Notes: generated from the letters alone by a model not told the origin. 20,424 nucleotides of DNA from Suillus spraguei (GCA_016800925.1 JABCPU010000952.1:1-20424); one strand, 5' to 3'; numbered from the stretch's first letter, positions 10,042 through 18,804 are shown. Numbers and translations are program-made.

Positions 10042-10717
10042 TTAATCGCACCAAGGGAGGTCGCCATCGGGGTTGGCAGGAGTAGCGGTTGGAGGAATAG
10101 TCGTACCGGGGGTAGTTCCGGCTGGAGCAGGAGGGACTTGGACAGTAGTCGCTGTGCACAGCACCTAAGTGAGAGCCTTAGAAACTGTCATGAAGTTGAC
10201 AAATATTGAGGTACCTCTCCAATATAAATGTTGGTGCAGTCTTCGTTGATCTGCGGGTTGTTTGAATAGAGGATGGTGTCATTGATGCCTGCGGCGTTGG
10301 AGATGATATCGCAATCATCGTTTGCCTGGACTACGTAAGTGGTCGAGCAGTCCTGTCCCTGCCATCCGAGACAGTAACTCTGGCCAATAACAAGGTTATC
10401 ACATGCGTCATCAACGGTTCCGATGTTGACGACAGCAAACTGGTAGCTGCAGGGAGAAGATCATCAACACAGGATTTTGAACAAGGACTGAGACTTGACG
10501 TACGTGGAAACATTGTTGGCTGCCGAGATACCGTCACAGATATCGCCAGCCTGAGCAGTGTAAGTGCGAGTGCAGGTGTCCGCAGAAACAACTACAAAAC
10601 GACAAAACAAAAAAATTGCACAATGAACCAACCGTAAAAGCGCATTAAAATTTTAAAATACTAACGTTGTGCCACGAAGGGCAGGGCGAGAAGAGCAGAA
10701 ATTGTTTTGGTGAACAT
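10042..10717 (-). CDS. Secreted two-LysM protein
   Basis: Predicted 164-residue secreted protein from four exons: 10717-10666, 10591-10504, 10446-10215 and 10164-10042. All three introns are GT-AG (50-74 bp) and the joined frame is open from ATG to TAA. A signal peptide starts it (MFTKTISALLALPFVA). LysM 1 spans about residues 28-73 (TYTAQAGDICDGISAANNVS, ending SYCLG) and LysM 2 about 84-127 (TYVVQANDDCD, ending IYIGEVLC). Cysteines frame both domains, as in fungal LysM proteins that form disulphides. A Pro/Thr-rich tail (PPAPAGTTPGTTIPP) may be O-glycosylated. LysM domains bind chitin and related N-acetylglucosamine polymers. Small secreted fungal versions can shield hyphae or mask chitin from hosts, or simply bind the fungus's own wall; the sequence cannot decide which. 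No catalytic domain is present. The start is fixed by the signal peptide. Confidence 0.88.
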
Positions 10718-12348
10718 TGCGTTTGAAAGAATGCCTTAACGATTGGAAAAAAATGAGTGTGCAGTCAATGAAAGACGAGGTCGGCGGCGAGCTCAAGGTA
10801 AAAAGACGTGAGATGAAAGAGGCGGAGCGAGTTGAGAAAGAGTTGAAAGTTAATTGTGATACATATGGTTTCTAAACTTGGGTCAACGGGACCAATGCAT
10901 GGCAACCGTTCCCTATACATTTCCCGGATTCCGACACAGATCGGTTTCATCATGATCTATCAAAGTAATTTATTATCGTCGCCGCTGCTAGAAGATGTGA
11001 TCATCGTAATCCAGTACGTACTGCCTCATGCAAGTCTTTGATGTTTTTAAAGACATCCACAGCGCAGGCTGGATCTCAGCCTTATTTTCCAGCTAAAAAT
11101 TCAAACAATACCACATCAAGTTGGCACTTCTGGATGCCCTGTTACCGTCAGCACGTTCGCCAATATCATTGCCAGGGCCAGCCGGACTTTGCCGACACTC
11201 GACTCCTTCGTTGATCTTGTGTGCAAGCAGGCGGACTGAGCAGTGAGATCCCTCTTCTATTTTACAAGTATGTCAATTTAATGATGGAAACGAGAGTGGT
11301 GGATGAACTCTCACGCCAGCCAACGACCGTCGACAGGACATGGATTGTTTTAGCGAGGCAATAGAGTGGCGGCCGATAATTGGCGAAGAAATAATGAACG
11401 CGGAGAATTATGTGTTAGGTTTACTACATAGTGTGTGGTGTGGGTGACTGCTTGTAGTTTTGCCGGTTATAACCGGCAGAAGAACAGTCAACGTCTTGAC
11501 TACTTATAACTATGTATGACTCCCATCATAATGATTACCTCGTCTAGAATGACTCGCGGTAGTATTACTGCAAGTATTCCTTGGTCGATCCGATCCAACT
11601 CGTCAAAATCAAGCATTTTCCTCCAGTACTTTGACTTCATTAATATTCTGGATTTCTTTAGTTTTCTTCAACTGTGATTCGGGAGCCGCAAATTCGGCAA
11701 CAGCGTTGTCAGGTGAGGTACTCTTTGTGCTACATCACGACGCGAGCGGAGATAGTACCCATGCAAAGGCTGCTCAAGATCGTGTGTAGTCTCGACAGTA
11801 ATGCCAACCTTTTTACGAGTGTGAATGTGAGCATGGCGCGGGTGGCCTTCCCACCCTCTGCGGCTTTTATGGCGCCGTGCTGTCGAAAGTTTGCACGAAT
11901 TTTGGAAATCGATTGGAGGGTTTTGTCACCAAGTTAAAGGCGGCCATCCGCTTGGCCGCTAGCAAATAGAGCTACTGACTGATTATAGACCTACGGGCAT
12001 CATTATGTTTAATCTCCAGCACTTTCCGATGCCAAGTGCGACCTTGACTATGAATGCGAAGGACCTTCCATTACTTACCTCAAGTTTCCGACACAGTATC
12101 TCCCAACTCTATATTCGGGCGCCCGCTGAATTGTCAATGTCTCTGCGATGTTTGCATTTCTAGTAACTTAGTAGCGATAAGAGTTGTTCTGAACTTGTTC
12201 CAGGGGCCCGAAACTTTCGTTGATCATTGATGCGAGGCGGCATCCTCCATCTTGCTCTAGGACGTTGGTTTTTATGTTTATTGAATCTAAACTACACCAT
12301 ATCCAAGGTCCATATTCACGAGTTTGGACTTTTTCTACAAGCCACGCG
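10718..12348. other. Long gene-poor stretch
   Basis: The part next to 10718 should hold the LysM promoter; no clear TATA box is seen. A frame without ATG (about 11055-11240 plus, including TVSTFANIIARASRTLP) looks somewhat protein-like but has no supported exons around it. An 87-codon frame at 11674-11937 plus matches nothing I know. The last few hundred bases are probably the 3' untranslated region of the neighbouring minus-strand gene. Confidence 0.4.
11461..11478. promoter_or_regulatory. Perfect 18-bp palindrome with CGG-N6-CCG core
   Basis: TGCCGGTTATAACCGGCA equals its own reverse complement. The core CGG-N6-CCG has the spacing used by some fungal Zn2Cys6 regulators (the Ppr1-type spacing in yeast). 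It lies in a gene-poor stretch about 740 bp upstream of the LysM start codon, so it could be a distal binding site. Regulation of any gene is inference. Confidence 0.4.
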
Positions 12349-13546
12349 TCAGTCTTGCCGAGGACCAGGCAGAACCAATTTTGCCAACAACACTGAAAAT
12401 ACATGAACTAAATCTAGGTCACCCTTATCACCATTGATCGCCCGAACCTCTCCTGGTCGGATATCCCCTGAACCAGGCCCGCTGAAGCCGAACACACTAT
12501 TAAGCGACGCTCTCAGCGCATCATATGCAGCCTGATGGGGAGCTGGATGTATGGAATTAACGGTATGCGTCTGTATCAGCCCTGAAATAGGCGAAAAGTC
12601 GTACGTCGAGTCTCTATTCGATCATGATCAGCAAGAATCAGTGTTGATGGTAAAGATCCTGACATTTGCCATTGCCCAACGCCACCGCTGACGCGTATCG
12701 TGCCATACACATCCAGGCCAATGAAAAGACTCTTGTCTCGCCGGTGATTCGAGTGGCTTCCAGCTGCGGTACCTTCTGAGTGCGCGGACGGCGATCCTTG
12801 CACTGCCACCTTGCGCAGCTCTACACGAATGTCTGAGTACAATGTTCTCATTGTGTGCCGGATAAAGACAGATGAAGCCAGGTACAGCGGCAGCCCTGAA
12901 GAAAGTTGTCCTTAGTGACAGGAACGTGATATAGGCACATTACTGACCTTCCAGGCCAAGTGTTCTTGGAAATGGCAAAGGAAGGGCAACAGGGGGCGTG
13001 TACGCTAACCTCACTTTTGGACTGTAAATGTTTTCTACCTCCGGCGAATCCGGTTCTTTGGAATCGATGAGAGCCGGTGTCTTTGTAGGATCTATGCTTG
13101 AGACAAGGCCGACATCGAAGAAATCAGGAAGCGTTTGCTGTAGGATATAGATGGCGCGGCCTATACGATAACAAACGACCAAAAAGAGTGATGATTATAA
13201 GGAGATCTGGTTGTAGCATCAGTGTATCTCCTCAGGGTAGCGTGCCAGACTTACCTGTCCGAATTTGCCATTCATGGTCGGATATATCTTCAGAACCGCC
13301 GGAACCCCCTTTATTTGGTGTAAACATGGGAGGACTAGGGCCCTCAGAAAAGAAGAGATCATAGCGTTCGTTTGTTGGCTGGACGGCAAGGGACGGAGAA
13401 GCTTTAGGAGTCGCGGTTGAAAACGGTCGTAAATGTGTAGACAGGTATTTAGGATATGAAGGAAAGCGATTTTGTAAACTTGATGATAATTTTGAGCAGT
13501 TGTGGAGACCACACCGCATCATGGTGGAGGCAGCGCGTAGACACAT
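12349..13546 (-). CDS. Mitochondrial-looking DUF2358 / C6orf136-like protein
   Basis: Predicted 333-residue protein from four exons: 13546-13255, 13160-12948, 12895-12664 and 12613-12349. The splice sites (GTAAGT, GTCAGT, GTCAGG donors) keep one open frame to TGA. The first 50 residues are rich in Arg, Ser and hydrophobics (RFPSYPKYLSTHLRPFSTAT), typical of a mitochondrial targeting presequence. The core runs WQIRTGRAIYILQQTLPDFF, YSPKVRLAYTPP, PLYLASSVFIRHTMRTLYSD, GLDVYGTIRVSGGVGQW and YDFSPISGLIQTHTVNSIHP. This pattern matches what I recall of DUF2358 (human C6orf136), which has an NTF2-like fold and no settled function. The PAPHQAAYDALRASL end fits fungal members. The third donor (GTCAGG) is the weakest join; it gives GQWQIDSTYDFSP. 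An alternative start is the MM pair at residues 9-10. It lies 110 bp downstream of PSF1 on the same strand. The gene is secure; the family name is moderately sure. Confidence 0.72.
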
Positions 13547-13656
13547 TCAACAAAGTGTCAAGTTGTTTGGCAGCATCCGAAATAAACACAGCCACGTGTT
13601 TCCTTTCTGATCATAGTCAAAACCTTTCCTGTTAACGAAAAATTTGCAACGCACCA

Positions 13657-14241
13657 TCAAACCTCCTCGAGATAACCTTGCACAATGAGGTGCTCGATAT
13701 CAGCTCTCCTGACCATAAATCTCTGCCCCTTCTGAAAATCGATGGTCCCAAGCTCTGTCTGTATAATCCCACAATCCCTGATAACGTGAACCAGCACATG
13801 CAAATCTTTGGGTGGATGGGTGATACTGGCTGTGATATCGAGTTCGTTGGAAAAACCGGCACGATAATCCATCACAGATGTGCTGTACTGGCGAAGGAAG
13901 TCGACTTCATGGGGAGAGAGTTTACTACGAATATCTTGATTGCTCAGGATATGCGGTAAAGCACCTCCAGCGGCCCAATACATGTCGCGCAGTCTATCCA
14001 TACGGTGCTTGTGATATGCTAGGAGGCATCTCTTGTTTCGTACGATGGTTGTTTGATAGATGAGCATCGCTGGAGTGACGTTCTGATTGGATTCAGTCAT
14101 TTTTTCGAGGTCGCGTTGTTCCCGGATGATAGACCGGACAAGATTATCATTATATTTGAGAAGAGTATCCGTCAGTGTCGATCTACGAGATTCCACGATG
14201 AGCTGGGTGGCAAGATCACCGAACTGACGCGTGTCCGTCAT
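13657..14241 (-). CDS. PSF1: DNA replication complex GINS subunit Psf1
   Basis: Single-exon 194-residue protein, the usual Psf1 length. The frame is open 20 codons further upstream (ATG at 14301), but MTDTRQFGDLATQLI matches the expected start, so 14241 is chosen. Family features are the N-terminal helix LATQLIVESRR, the conserved block IYQTTIVRNKRCLLAYHKHR near residues 77-98, LSPHEVDFLRQYSTSVMDY, the linker PPKDLHVLVHVIRDCG, and the C-terminal small domain with IDFQKGQRFMVRRADIEHL then QGYLEEV. Psf1 joins Sld5, Psf2 and Psf3 in the GINS tetramer, which with Cdc45 and Mcm2-7 forms the replicative helicase in the nucleus. Its C-terminal domain is needed to engage Cdc45. It is divergent from ULA1 with 125 bp between start codons and has ACGCGT motifs near its start, consistent with G1/S control. 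No damage is seen. Confidence 0.92.
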   Translation of the reverse strand: MTDTRQFGDLATQLIVESRRSTLTDTLLKYNDNLVRSIIREQRDLEKMTESNQNVTPAMLIYQTTIVRNKRCLLAYHKHRMDRLRDMYWAAGGALPHILSNQDIRSKLSPHEVDFLRQYSTSVMDYRAGFSNELDITASITHPPKDLHVLVHVIRDCGIIQTELGTIDFQKGQRFMVRRADIEHLIVQGYLEEV

Positions 14242-14366
14242 AGTGAAGGTCAAAGAGACACGGATCTCACGGTGTGACAAATGTGTGACTGTACGCGTCA
14301 ATTTGTCACCTTCACTTACTTATCAGTTGCCGCTTTCAGCCACACTCTTTACTTTCGAACGTCGAT
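14242..14366. promoter_or_regulatory. Short bidirectional promoter of PSF1 and ULA1 with MCB element
   Basis: Only 125 bp separate the two divergent start codons, so both promoters must overlap. It contains ACGCGT (14293-14298), the MluI cell-cycle box bound by MBF-type factors that switch on replication genes at G1/S in fungi. A second ACGCGT (14227-14232) lies in PSF1 codons 4-5. If PSF1 starts at 14301, the first site would fall inside its coding sequence. Regulatory function is inferred from the motif and the replication role of PSF1. Confidence 0.5.
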
Positions 14367-16299
14367 ATGTCTAGTCAAGACTCTCAGGACATCGTGACTG
14401 CAACTACTGCAATAGAGTATGATCTCTTTAGTAAATTAAGACTTATTGGCTGACCAGACATAGGTCTGCCCCAGATGCTAAAACACGAAGATATGATCGT
14501 CAACTCCGGTAAGATTACTTCAGGAGAACTTTACAAATGAGGCCCAATTGACATTTTGCGAACAAGCTTGTGGGCAGCAACTGGACAGAGTGCATTAGAG
14601 TCTTCTCGGGTACTTTTGGTATCTGGATCCGCCACTTCAACTTCAATTTTGAAGAACCTCGTTCTTCCTGGTATCGGGCACTTCACTATCCTTGATCACG
14701 CCAAGGTGTCACACTCTGATGCCGGGAATAACTTCTTCTTAGAAGGATCCGACAGTATTGGAAAATATAGAGCAGAGGAGGCTGTACGGCTTCTGAGCGA
14801 GCTAAATGACGGCGTTGAAGGTCGCGCAGATACTAGAAATCTCGAGAGCATCCTCGAGTCGCAGCCTGAGTGGATCACTTCGTTCACTATCGTCATTGCC
14901 CATAACCTAGATCATGCACTCTTGAACAAGCTCTCTGCACTCCTTTGGAAAGATGCGAGATACCCGCCTCTTGTGGTCGTCCGATCAGCTGGATTCCTGG
15001 CAGATTTCTATATTCAATTTCATGAACACACAGGTACGTACGGATATGTGTTCTTGAATATGCTCATAACGTTTTAAAGTTATCGAAAGTCACTCGGAAA
15101 CATCTCCTTCTCTCCGCATCGACAAACCATTCCCAGCTTTGAAAGAACTCGCCCTGTCGCTGGAATATGACAAGATGGATCCTACAGAGCACGGACACAT
15201 ACCATACGTGGTGATTTTAGTTCGTGCGCTTGAGGATTGGAAGAAAACTGTAAGTGTCCTTGTTCGGGTGGAATGCATGTTCATGAAGGATCATACAGCA
15301 TGGTGATAGTCCACCGAAATCATACGAAGAACGACAACAGTTTAAGAAGGACATCCTCGCGCAGAAGGTGAAAGCGGACGAAGAAAACTTCGACGAAGCA
15401 GAAGCACAGGCATACAGATGTTGGACGGAAACCAAGGTTTTTGTTGTTCCATCTATCTCGAGTTTGGGCATAATTGTTCCGTCAGGTTCCTTCGGAAATC
15501 GCGGCCCTTTTTAGTGACCCCGCGCTATCCACTGAAACTATGGACTGTGATCGATCTCCTTTCTTTCATCTTCTCGCTGCCCTGAAGGAGTACACGAAAC
15601 AATCTGATACACATACGCTCCCTCTCACATCAACCCTGCCAGATATGAAGTCTGACACACTTAACTATATACAACTGCAGCGACTTTATAAAGAGAGGGC
15701 GCAGGAAGAAAAACAGACTTTCAAGAGCTATCTCCGAATACCAGTCGACGATTGCATGGTTGATTCATTTGTCAAGAATGCGCATGCGTTGGTCGTTCTT
15801 AGAGGCAAACCTTGGGATACATTCGATGAGAATAAAGCTGCTCTAGGTAATGCTTTGAAACCTTGCATTGGCTCAGATCACTTATTTTCGCCTGTTGGGT
15901 CAGTGGAGTCGTTATCAACGATGCCGAAGGAGACATGCATACATTTAGCCCTCTCTGCGCTTTCGTTGCTTCAAGCAAGCGACACCTCCGTGTCACCATC
16001 GGCAGAGTCTATTCGTGCAAAGATTCAGTCCATTGTCGGACAGCCTAATAAGCTTCCTGATGAGGCTGACGATGCCATTGGTGAAATGTGAGTCGGGCTA
16101 TATCTTGGTTTAAAGTTATGGCTCATGTCACTATATTAGTGCTCGAGCACCTTTTTCCGAGCTGCCCAATACTGCAGCTTTCCTTGGCGGCATGGTTGCT
16201 CAAGAGGTGATCAAGATGATCACTAAGCAATACGTGCCTGTGAAGGGTTACTGTGTAATCGACTTGATTGAGACATCGACAGGAACTATCAGTGCTTGA
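14367..16299 (+). CDS. ULA1: NEDD8-activating enzyme E1 regulatory subunit (Ula1/APP-BP1)
   Basis: Predicted 543-residue protein from seven exons: 14367-14416, 14464-14508, 14567-15033, 15080-15249, 15299-15436, 15486-16087 and 16140-16299. All six introns are GT-AG, 46-58 bp, and the sum is a clean multiple of three. The start gives RRYDRQLRLWAATGQSAL at residue 25, the family signature. Next come ILKNLVLPGIGHFTILD and DAGNNFFLEG of the ThiF-like fold, VIESHSETSPSLRIDKPFP, the middle LYKERAQEEKQTFKSYL region, and the end TAAFLGGMVAQEVIKMITKQ. Human APP-BP1 is about the same length. This subunit lacks the catalytic cysteine and pairs with Uba3. Together they adenylate the ubiquitin-like protein NEDD8/Rub1 and pass it to Ubc12, for cullin modification. 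Nothing is broken. The shorter start exons are the least certain part, but their phases fit exactly. Confidence 0.93.
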
Positions 16300-16449
16300 G
16301 ACATCGTTTCCGCGGTGACATTTATACTTGTGTAAATAGTCATCCATGGACAATATTTTGCATCGAGGATAAGATGCTGTGTATGTTCAGATGCCTGTTT
16401 CCACAGGCCTGATAACAACTTTAATTACGTCCACTCTGTTGATATTCAC

Positions 16450-16736
16450 ATGCACTTTCACATTGGTTCGCCAGACCAATGCTCTTCTTCCAAGGCTTCC
16501 ACTTCTCAGAACCTGGTAAGTGCTGCCATTGCCCTGTGTTACCATTCTAATGTGTCATGTAGATTTATTCCCGTTACCATAAGGGAGTGGGTTATATCGT
16601 GTTTTACCATCGGGACCTCATTCAAATCGGTCGTCTTCCTGCGTCAGTTGCTTTTGACGTTGAATCGTATTCTTCTCTCGTCTTCTTCGATTGCTCGTTC
16701 GCTCAGCCATTTGGGCTCAAGTTCGCGTTTCGCTGA
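16450..16736 (+). CDS. Candidate small two-exon gene or fragment, unknown function
   Basis: I do not recognise this protein. Exon 16450-16515 ends at a perfect GTAAGT donor. A 47-bp intron with a TCTAAT branch-like site ends in GTAG, and exon 16563-16736 continues in frame to TGA. The product would be 79 residues: a Ser-rich start (CSSSKASTSQNL), then IYSRYHKGVGYIVFYHRDL, IQIGRLPASVAFDV and FFDCSFAQPFGLKF. The second exon looks like genuine protein-coding sequence. The end of exon 1 and its GTAAGT donor are repeated, diverged, on the opposite strand at 18375-18435, so this may be a remnant of a repeated element or gene family rather than a working gene. The start codon is only the first available ATG; an upstream exon may be missing. 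Confidence 0.35.
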
Positions 16737-17082
16737 AATCCCCATGGCCTCAGTGATTCATCGTCGTGCTCTCGCTACCGATCCTGATGTTATTTTTGGG
16801 ATGAAATGGATTACTGCGCGGCCATCGTTTTGTGGGGAGATGAGACTCCCGTCTCCAATCCTCCATGTTTGGCCTTTAAGATGGCGGCAGTGTCTCATTG
16901 TCCTCGTTTTTTTTAGTATCTGCTGATTTCCTTCTGTGTTTCTAGAGACTCCATGTGTACTTAGTGGTAACGTCAATTGTATCGAACCTACTGCTAATGA
17001 TGATAAATTAGAATTATCTCGGTTTCAACTTAGGAAGTCTCGTGAGTCGTTAAGTGGAAGAGTCACCGACTTTGACCTGACC

Positions 17083-17153
17083 GTTGTGGTTACCACAACA
17101 GAATCAAAATCTGTTTCTCGCAGGTTCGAAACCTGCCGAACTACAGTTTTTTT
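17083..17153 (+). ncRNA. tRNA-like unit 1 (best preserved)
   Basis: Three consecutive hairpins are seen. GTTGTGGT-T-ACCACAAC (17083-17099) overlaps the start of a perfect 5-bp anticodon-like arm with loop ATCAAAA (17098-17114). After a 5-nt spacer comes a perfect 5-bp T-arm-like hairpin with loop TTCGAAA (17120-17136). GGTTCGAAACC (17123-17133) fits the Pol III B-box consensus, and T7 (17147-17153) could terminate Pol III. The loop would place CAA at the anticodon position. No 7-bp acceptor stem can be formed and the D-like loop is too small, so it is not a normal tRNA. Confidence 0.5.
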
Positions 17154-17214
17154 CCTATCGGAACACACCTTGACATTCACTCATGGATGGTTTCTTTAGA
17201 AGTTCACCATAACT

Positions 17215-17300
17215 GGTCTTAGTCAGATAGTTGCCACAGCAGAATCAAAATCTGTCTTCCTTGGACTGTACAGGTTTGAAACCTGCCGACGAGTTTTTTT
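17215..17300 (+). ncRNA. tRNA-like unit 2
   Basis: It starts GGTCTTAG, keeps the anticodon-like loop ATCAAAA, has a B box with one change (GGTTTGAAACC, 17273-17283) and ends in T7 (17294-17300). The spacer between the anticodon-like and T-like arms is longer than in unit 1. Confidence 0.45.
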
Positions 17301-17360
17301 CTATCGAAACACACCTTGATATTCACTCGTGGATAGTTTCTTTGGAAGTTCACCGTAACT

Positions 17361-17450
17361 GGTCTTAGCCTGGTGGCTGCCACAGCAGAATCAAAATATG
17401 TTTACCTTGGACTGTGCAGGTTCAAAACCTGCCAACGATGAGGTTTTTTT
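17361..17450 (+). ncRNA. tRNA-like unit 3
   Basis: The start TAGCCTGGTGG resembles an A box. The anticodon-like loop ATCAAAA is kept but its 3' stem has one change (TATGT). The B box is GGTTCAAAACC (17419-17429), followed by T7 (17444-17450). Confidence 0.45.
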
Positions 17451-17510
17451 CTATTGGAAGACACCTTGACATTCACTCATGGATGGATGCTTTAGAACTT
17501 TACCGTAGCT

Positions 17511-17599
17511 GGTCTTAGCCAGGAGGTTGCCATAACAGAATCAAAATCTGTTTCTCTAGCCGTCTATATGTTCGAAACCTGCCGATGACAAGGTTTTTT
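17511..17599 (+). ncRNA. tRNA-like unit 4
   Basis: TAGCCAGGAGGTT is the most A-box-like start in the array. The anticodon-like arm ACAGA-ATCAAAA-TCTGT is perfect. The T-like arm is damaged on its 5' side (TGTTCGAAACC, 17569-17579). T6 follows (17594-17599). Confidence 0.45.
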
Positions 17600-17658
17600 C
17601 TATCGAAAGACACCTTCATATTTGCTCGTGATGGTTTCTGTAGAAGTTCACCGTAACT

Positions 17659-17747
17659 GGTCTAAGCCTGATGGTACCACAACCGACTCGAAATCTGTTT
17701 CTCTTGGACTGAGTAGGTTCGAAACCTGCCGATGACAACATTTTTTT
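17659..17747 (+). ncRNA. tRNA-like unit 5
   Basis: The anticodon-like loop is changed to CTCGAAA with a mismatch in the stem, so the CAA triplet of units 1-4 is lost. The B box GGTTCGAAACC (17716-17726) is perfect and T7 follows (17741-17747). Confidence 0.45.
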
Positions 17748-17856
17748 CTATTAGAACATACCTTGACATCACCCATGGACTTGGAGGTTCATCTTAACTG
17801 GTCTTAGCCCCTGTGCAAATTGTTGTTGCAACATTAATATTTACTCCATGGCGAGT

Positions 17857-17872
17857 CGTGTCTTCGGACACG
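17857..17872. other. Hairpin with UUCG tetraloop
   Basis: CGTGTC-TTCG-GACACG forms a perfect 6-bp stem closed by C-G around TTCG, the very stable cUUCGg tetraloop if transcribed from the plus strand. It lies 45 bp after the end of the tRNA-like array. It may be chance; no terminator or gene depends on it. Confidence 0.45.
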
Positions 17873-18369
17873 TTCGAAACATAAATTATATTGTGTGTCG
17901 TGAGGTTGCCGCAGGTTCTATGTAGATTCTCTTCGGGCTTAGTCAATTGCATATTCGATGAATCGATGTCTGAAGATCTGAAGACTGAGGACCATTGCAC
18001 AGAGTGCTCATCTACAGTGATTTATAATGCATTCGCGATCAAGAAGAATATTGCAAGGAGAGACACATTAGTATTTTGAACATTCTTGGCTGTCGGGTAC
18101 ATACGACTGTGTGTCTAAAATTTAAATCATGGCAATCACTGTTCACCAAGGTGGAATATATCCAAACCCAAACCAAACCAAACCTTCTCTGTTCGAAGCC
18201 ATTGCGGGATTACGCTTCGCAGGCACAAATTAGTACTATGTTTTTTCATCGTCTGCTTCACAACATATATTTCTTGCAACTGAAGCTCCTACACCATTAA
18301 ATAAAAGGTCAATAAAAATTGAATTTTTCGAATAGTCGCGAGTCGCACAAGGTGTTCGGATGCCAATAG
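17873..18369. other. Stretch without a supported gene
   Basis: Open frames of 60-74 codons on the plus strand resemble nothing known. A short (CCAAA) simple-repeat run lies around 18163-18182. No convincing exon or RNA gene was found. Confidence 0.35.
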
Positions 18370-18374
18370 AAGCT

Positions 18375-18435
18375 ACTTACTGTTCTGAGAAGTAGAAGCC
18401 TCGGAAGTAGAGCACAGTGGTGGTCTGGCTTTCCA
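18375..18435 (-). repeat. Inverted, diverged copy of the 16464-16520 exon end
   Basis: Read on the minus strand, GAGGCTTCTACTTCTCAGAA (18385-18404) matches 16490-16509 on the plus strand with two changes. Similarity extends upstream through GCCAGACCA and downstream into a GTAAGT donor (18375-18380). The frame here reads CSTSEASTSQN against CSSSKASTSQN in the plus copy. The sequence after the donor differs. It is a second copy of part of a repeated gene or element, lying on the other side of the tRNA-like array. Confidence 0.6.
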
Positions 18436-18804
18436 TAAGCTCGTGACCACACCCAACTCATTCGTTGTCTCGAAAAATGGAAAACGAATCATGTAGTGGC
18501 TGTATGCATAGGCTGTCATTTCGACATAGCTGTACATGGCTCTGAAATGATTAATGAAGCGTCAAGATAGTCATTGCCTCATATTCGTGTGATCGAGAGG
18601 GACGGAATTTCACTGGAGCAACCAAATTGAATTACCCACTGCTACGCAATTCTAAGTACTGAAGACGCATACACCTGGGTAGGAGAGAGTAGCTCAGTAT
18701 TGAATGCGAAAGACGCGACAAAGAGAAACAAACTAAAGGTGAAAACCCACAGTCAGCAAACTCAAAGGACAAATACTTATCATGTTACCTGCAGAACTAG
18801 CAGT

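Larger units (their letters stand above)
17068..17812 (+). repeat. Tandem array of five tRNA-like units of about 147 bp
   Basis: Five units begin at 17068, 17215, 17361, 17511 and 17659; a sixth is cut off after GGTCTTAGCCCC at 17800. Steps are 147, 146, 150, 148 and 141 bp. Each unit has a GGTCTTAGCC-like start (diverged in unit 1), a small GTGG/CCAC-type hairpin, an anticodon-like arm (ACAGA-ATCAAAA-TCTGT in unit 1), a T-arm-like GCAGG-TTCGAAA-CCTGC, and a T6-T7 run about 15-20 nt later. A shared tail of about 65 bp containing ACCTTGACATTCACTC and AAGTTCACC then leads to the next unit. Units differ by scattered substitutions, so the array is not new. Confidence 0.85.

Noticed and set aside
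11674..11937. 87-codon plus-strand frame
   Set aside because: No recognisable motif; length is compatible with chance.
12168..12404. 78-codon minus-strand frame as a separate gene
   Set aside because: It overlaps the last exon and probable 3' untranslated region of the DUF2358-like gene in another frame.
13678..14277. Plus-strand frames antisense to PSF1
   Set aside because: They are shadows of the PSF1 coding sequence, which has clear family features.
17068..17812. CRISPR array
   Set aside because: Units are about 147 bp, similar along most of their length and without short identical repeats separated by unique spacers; the genome is fungal.
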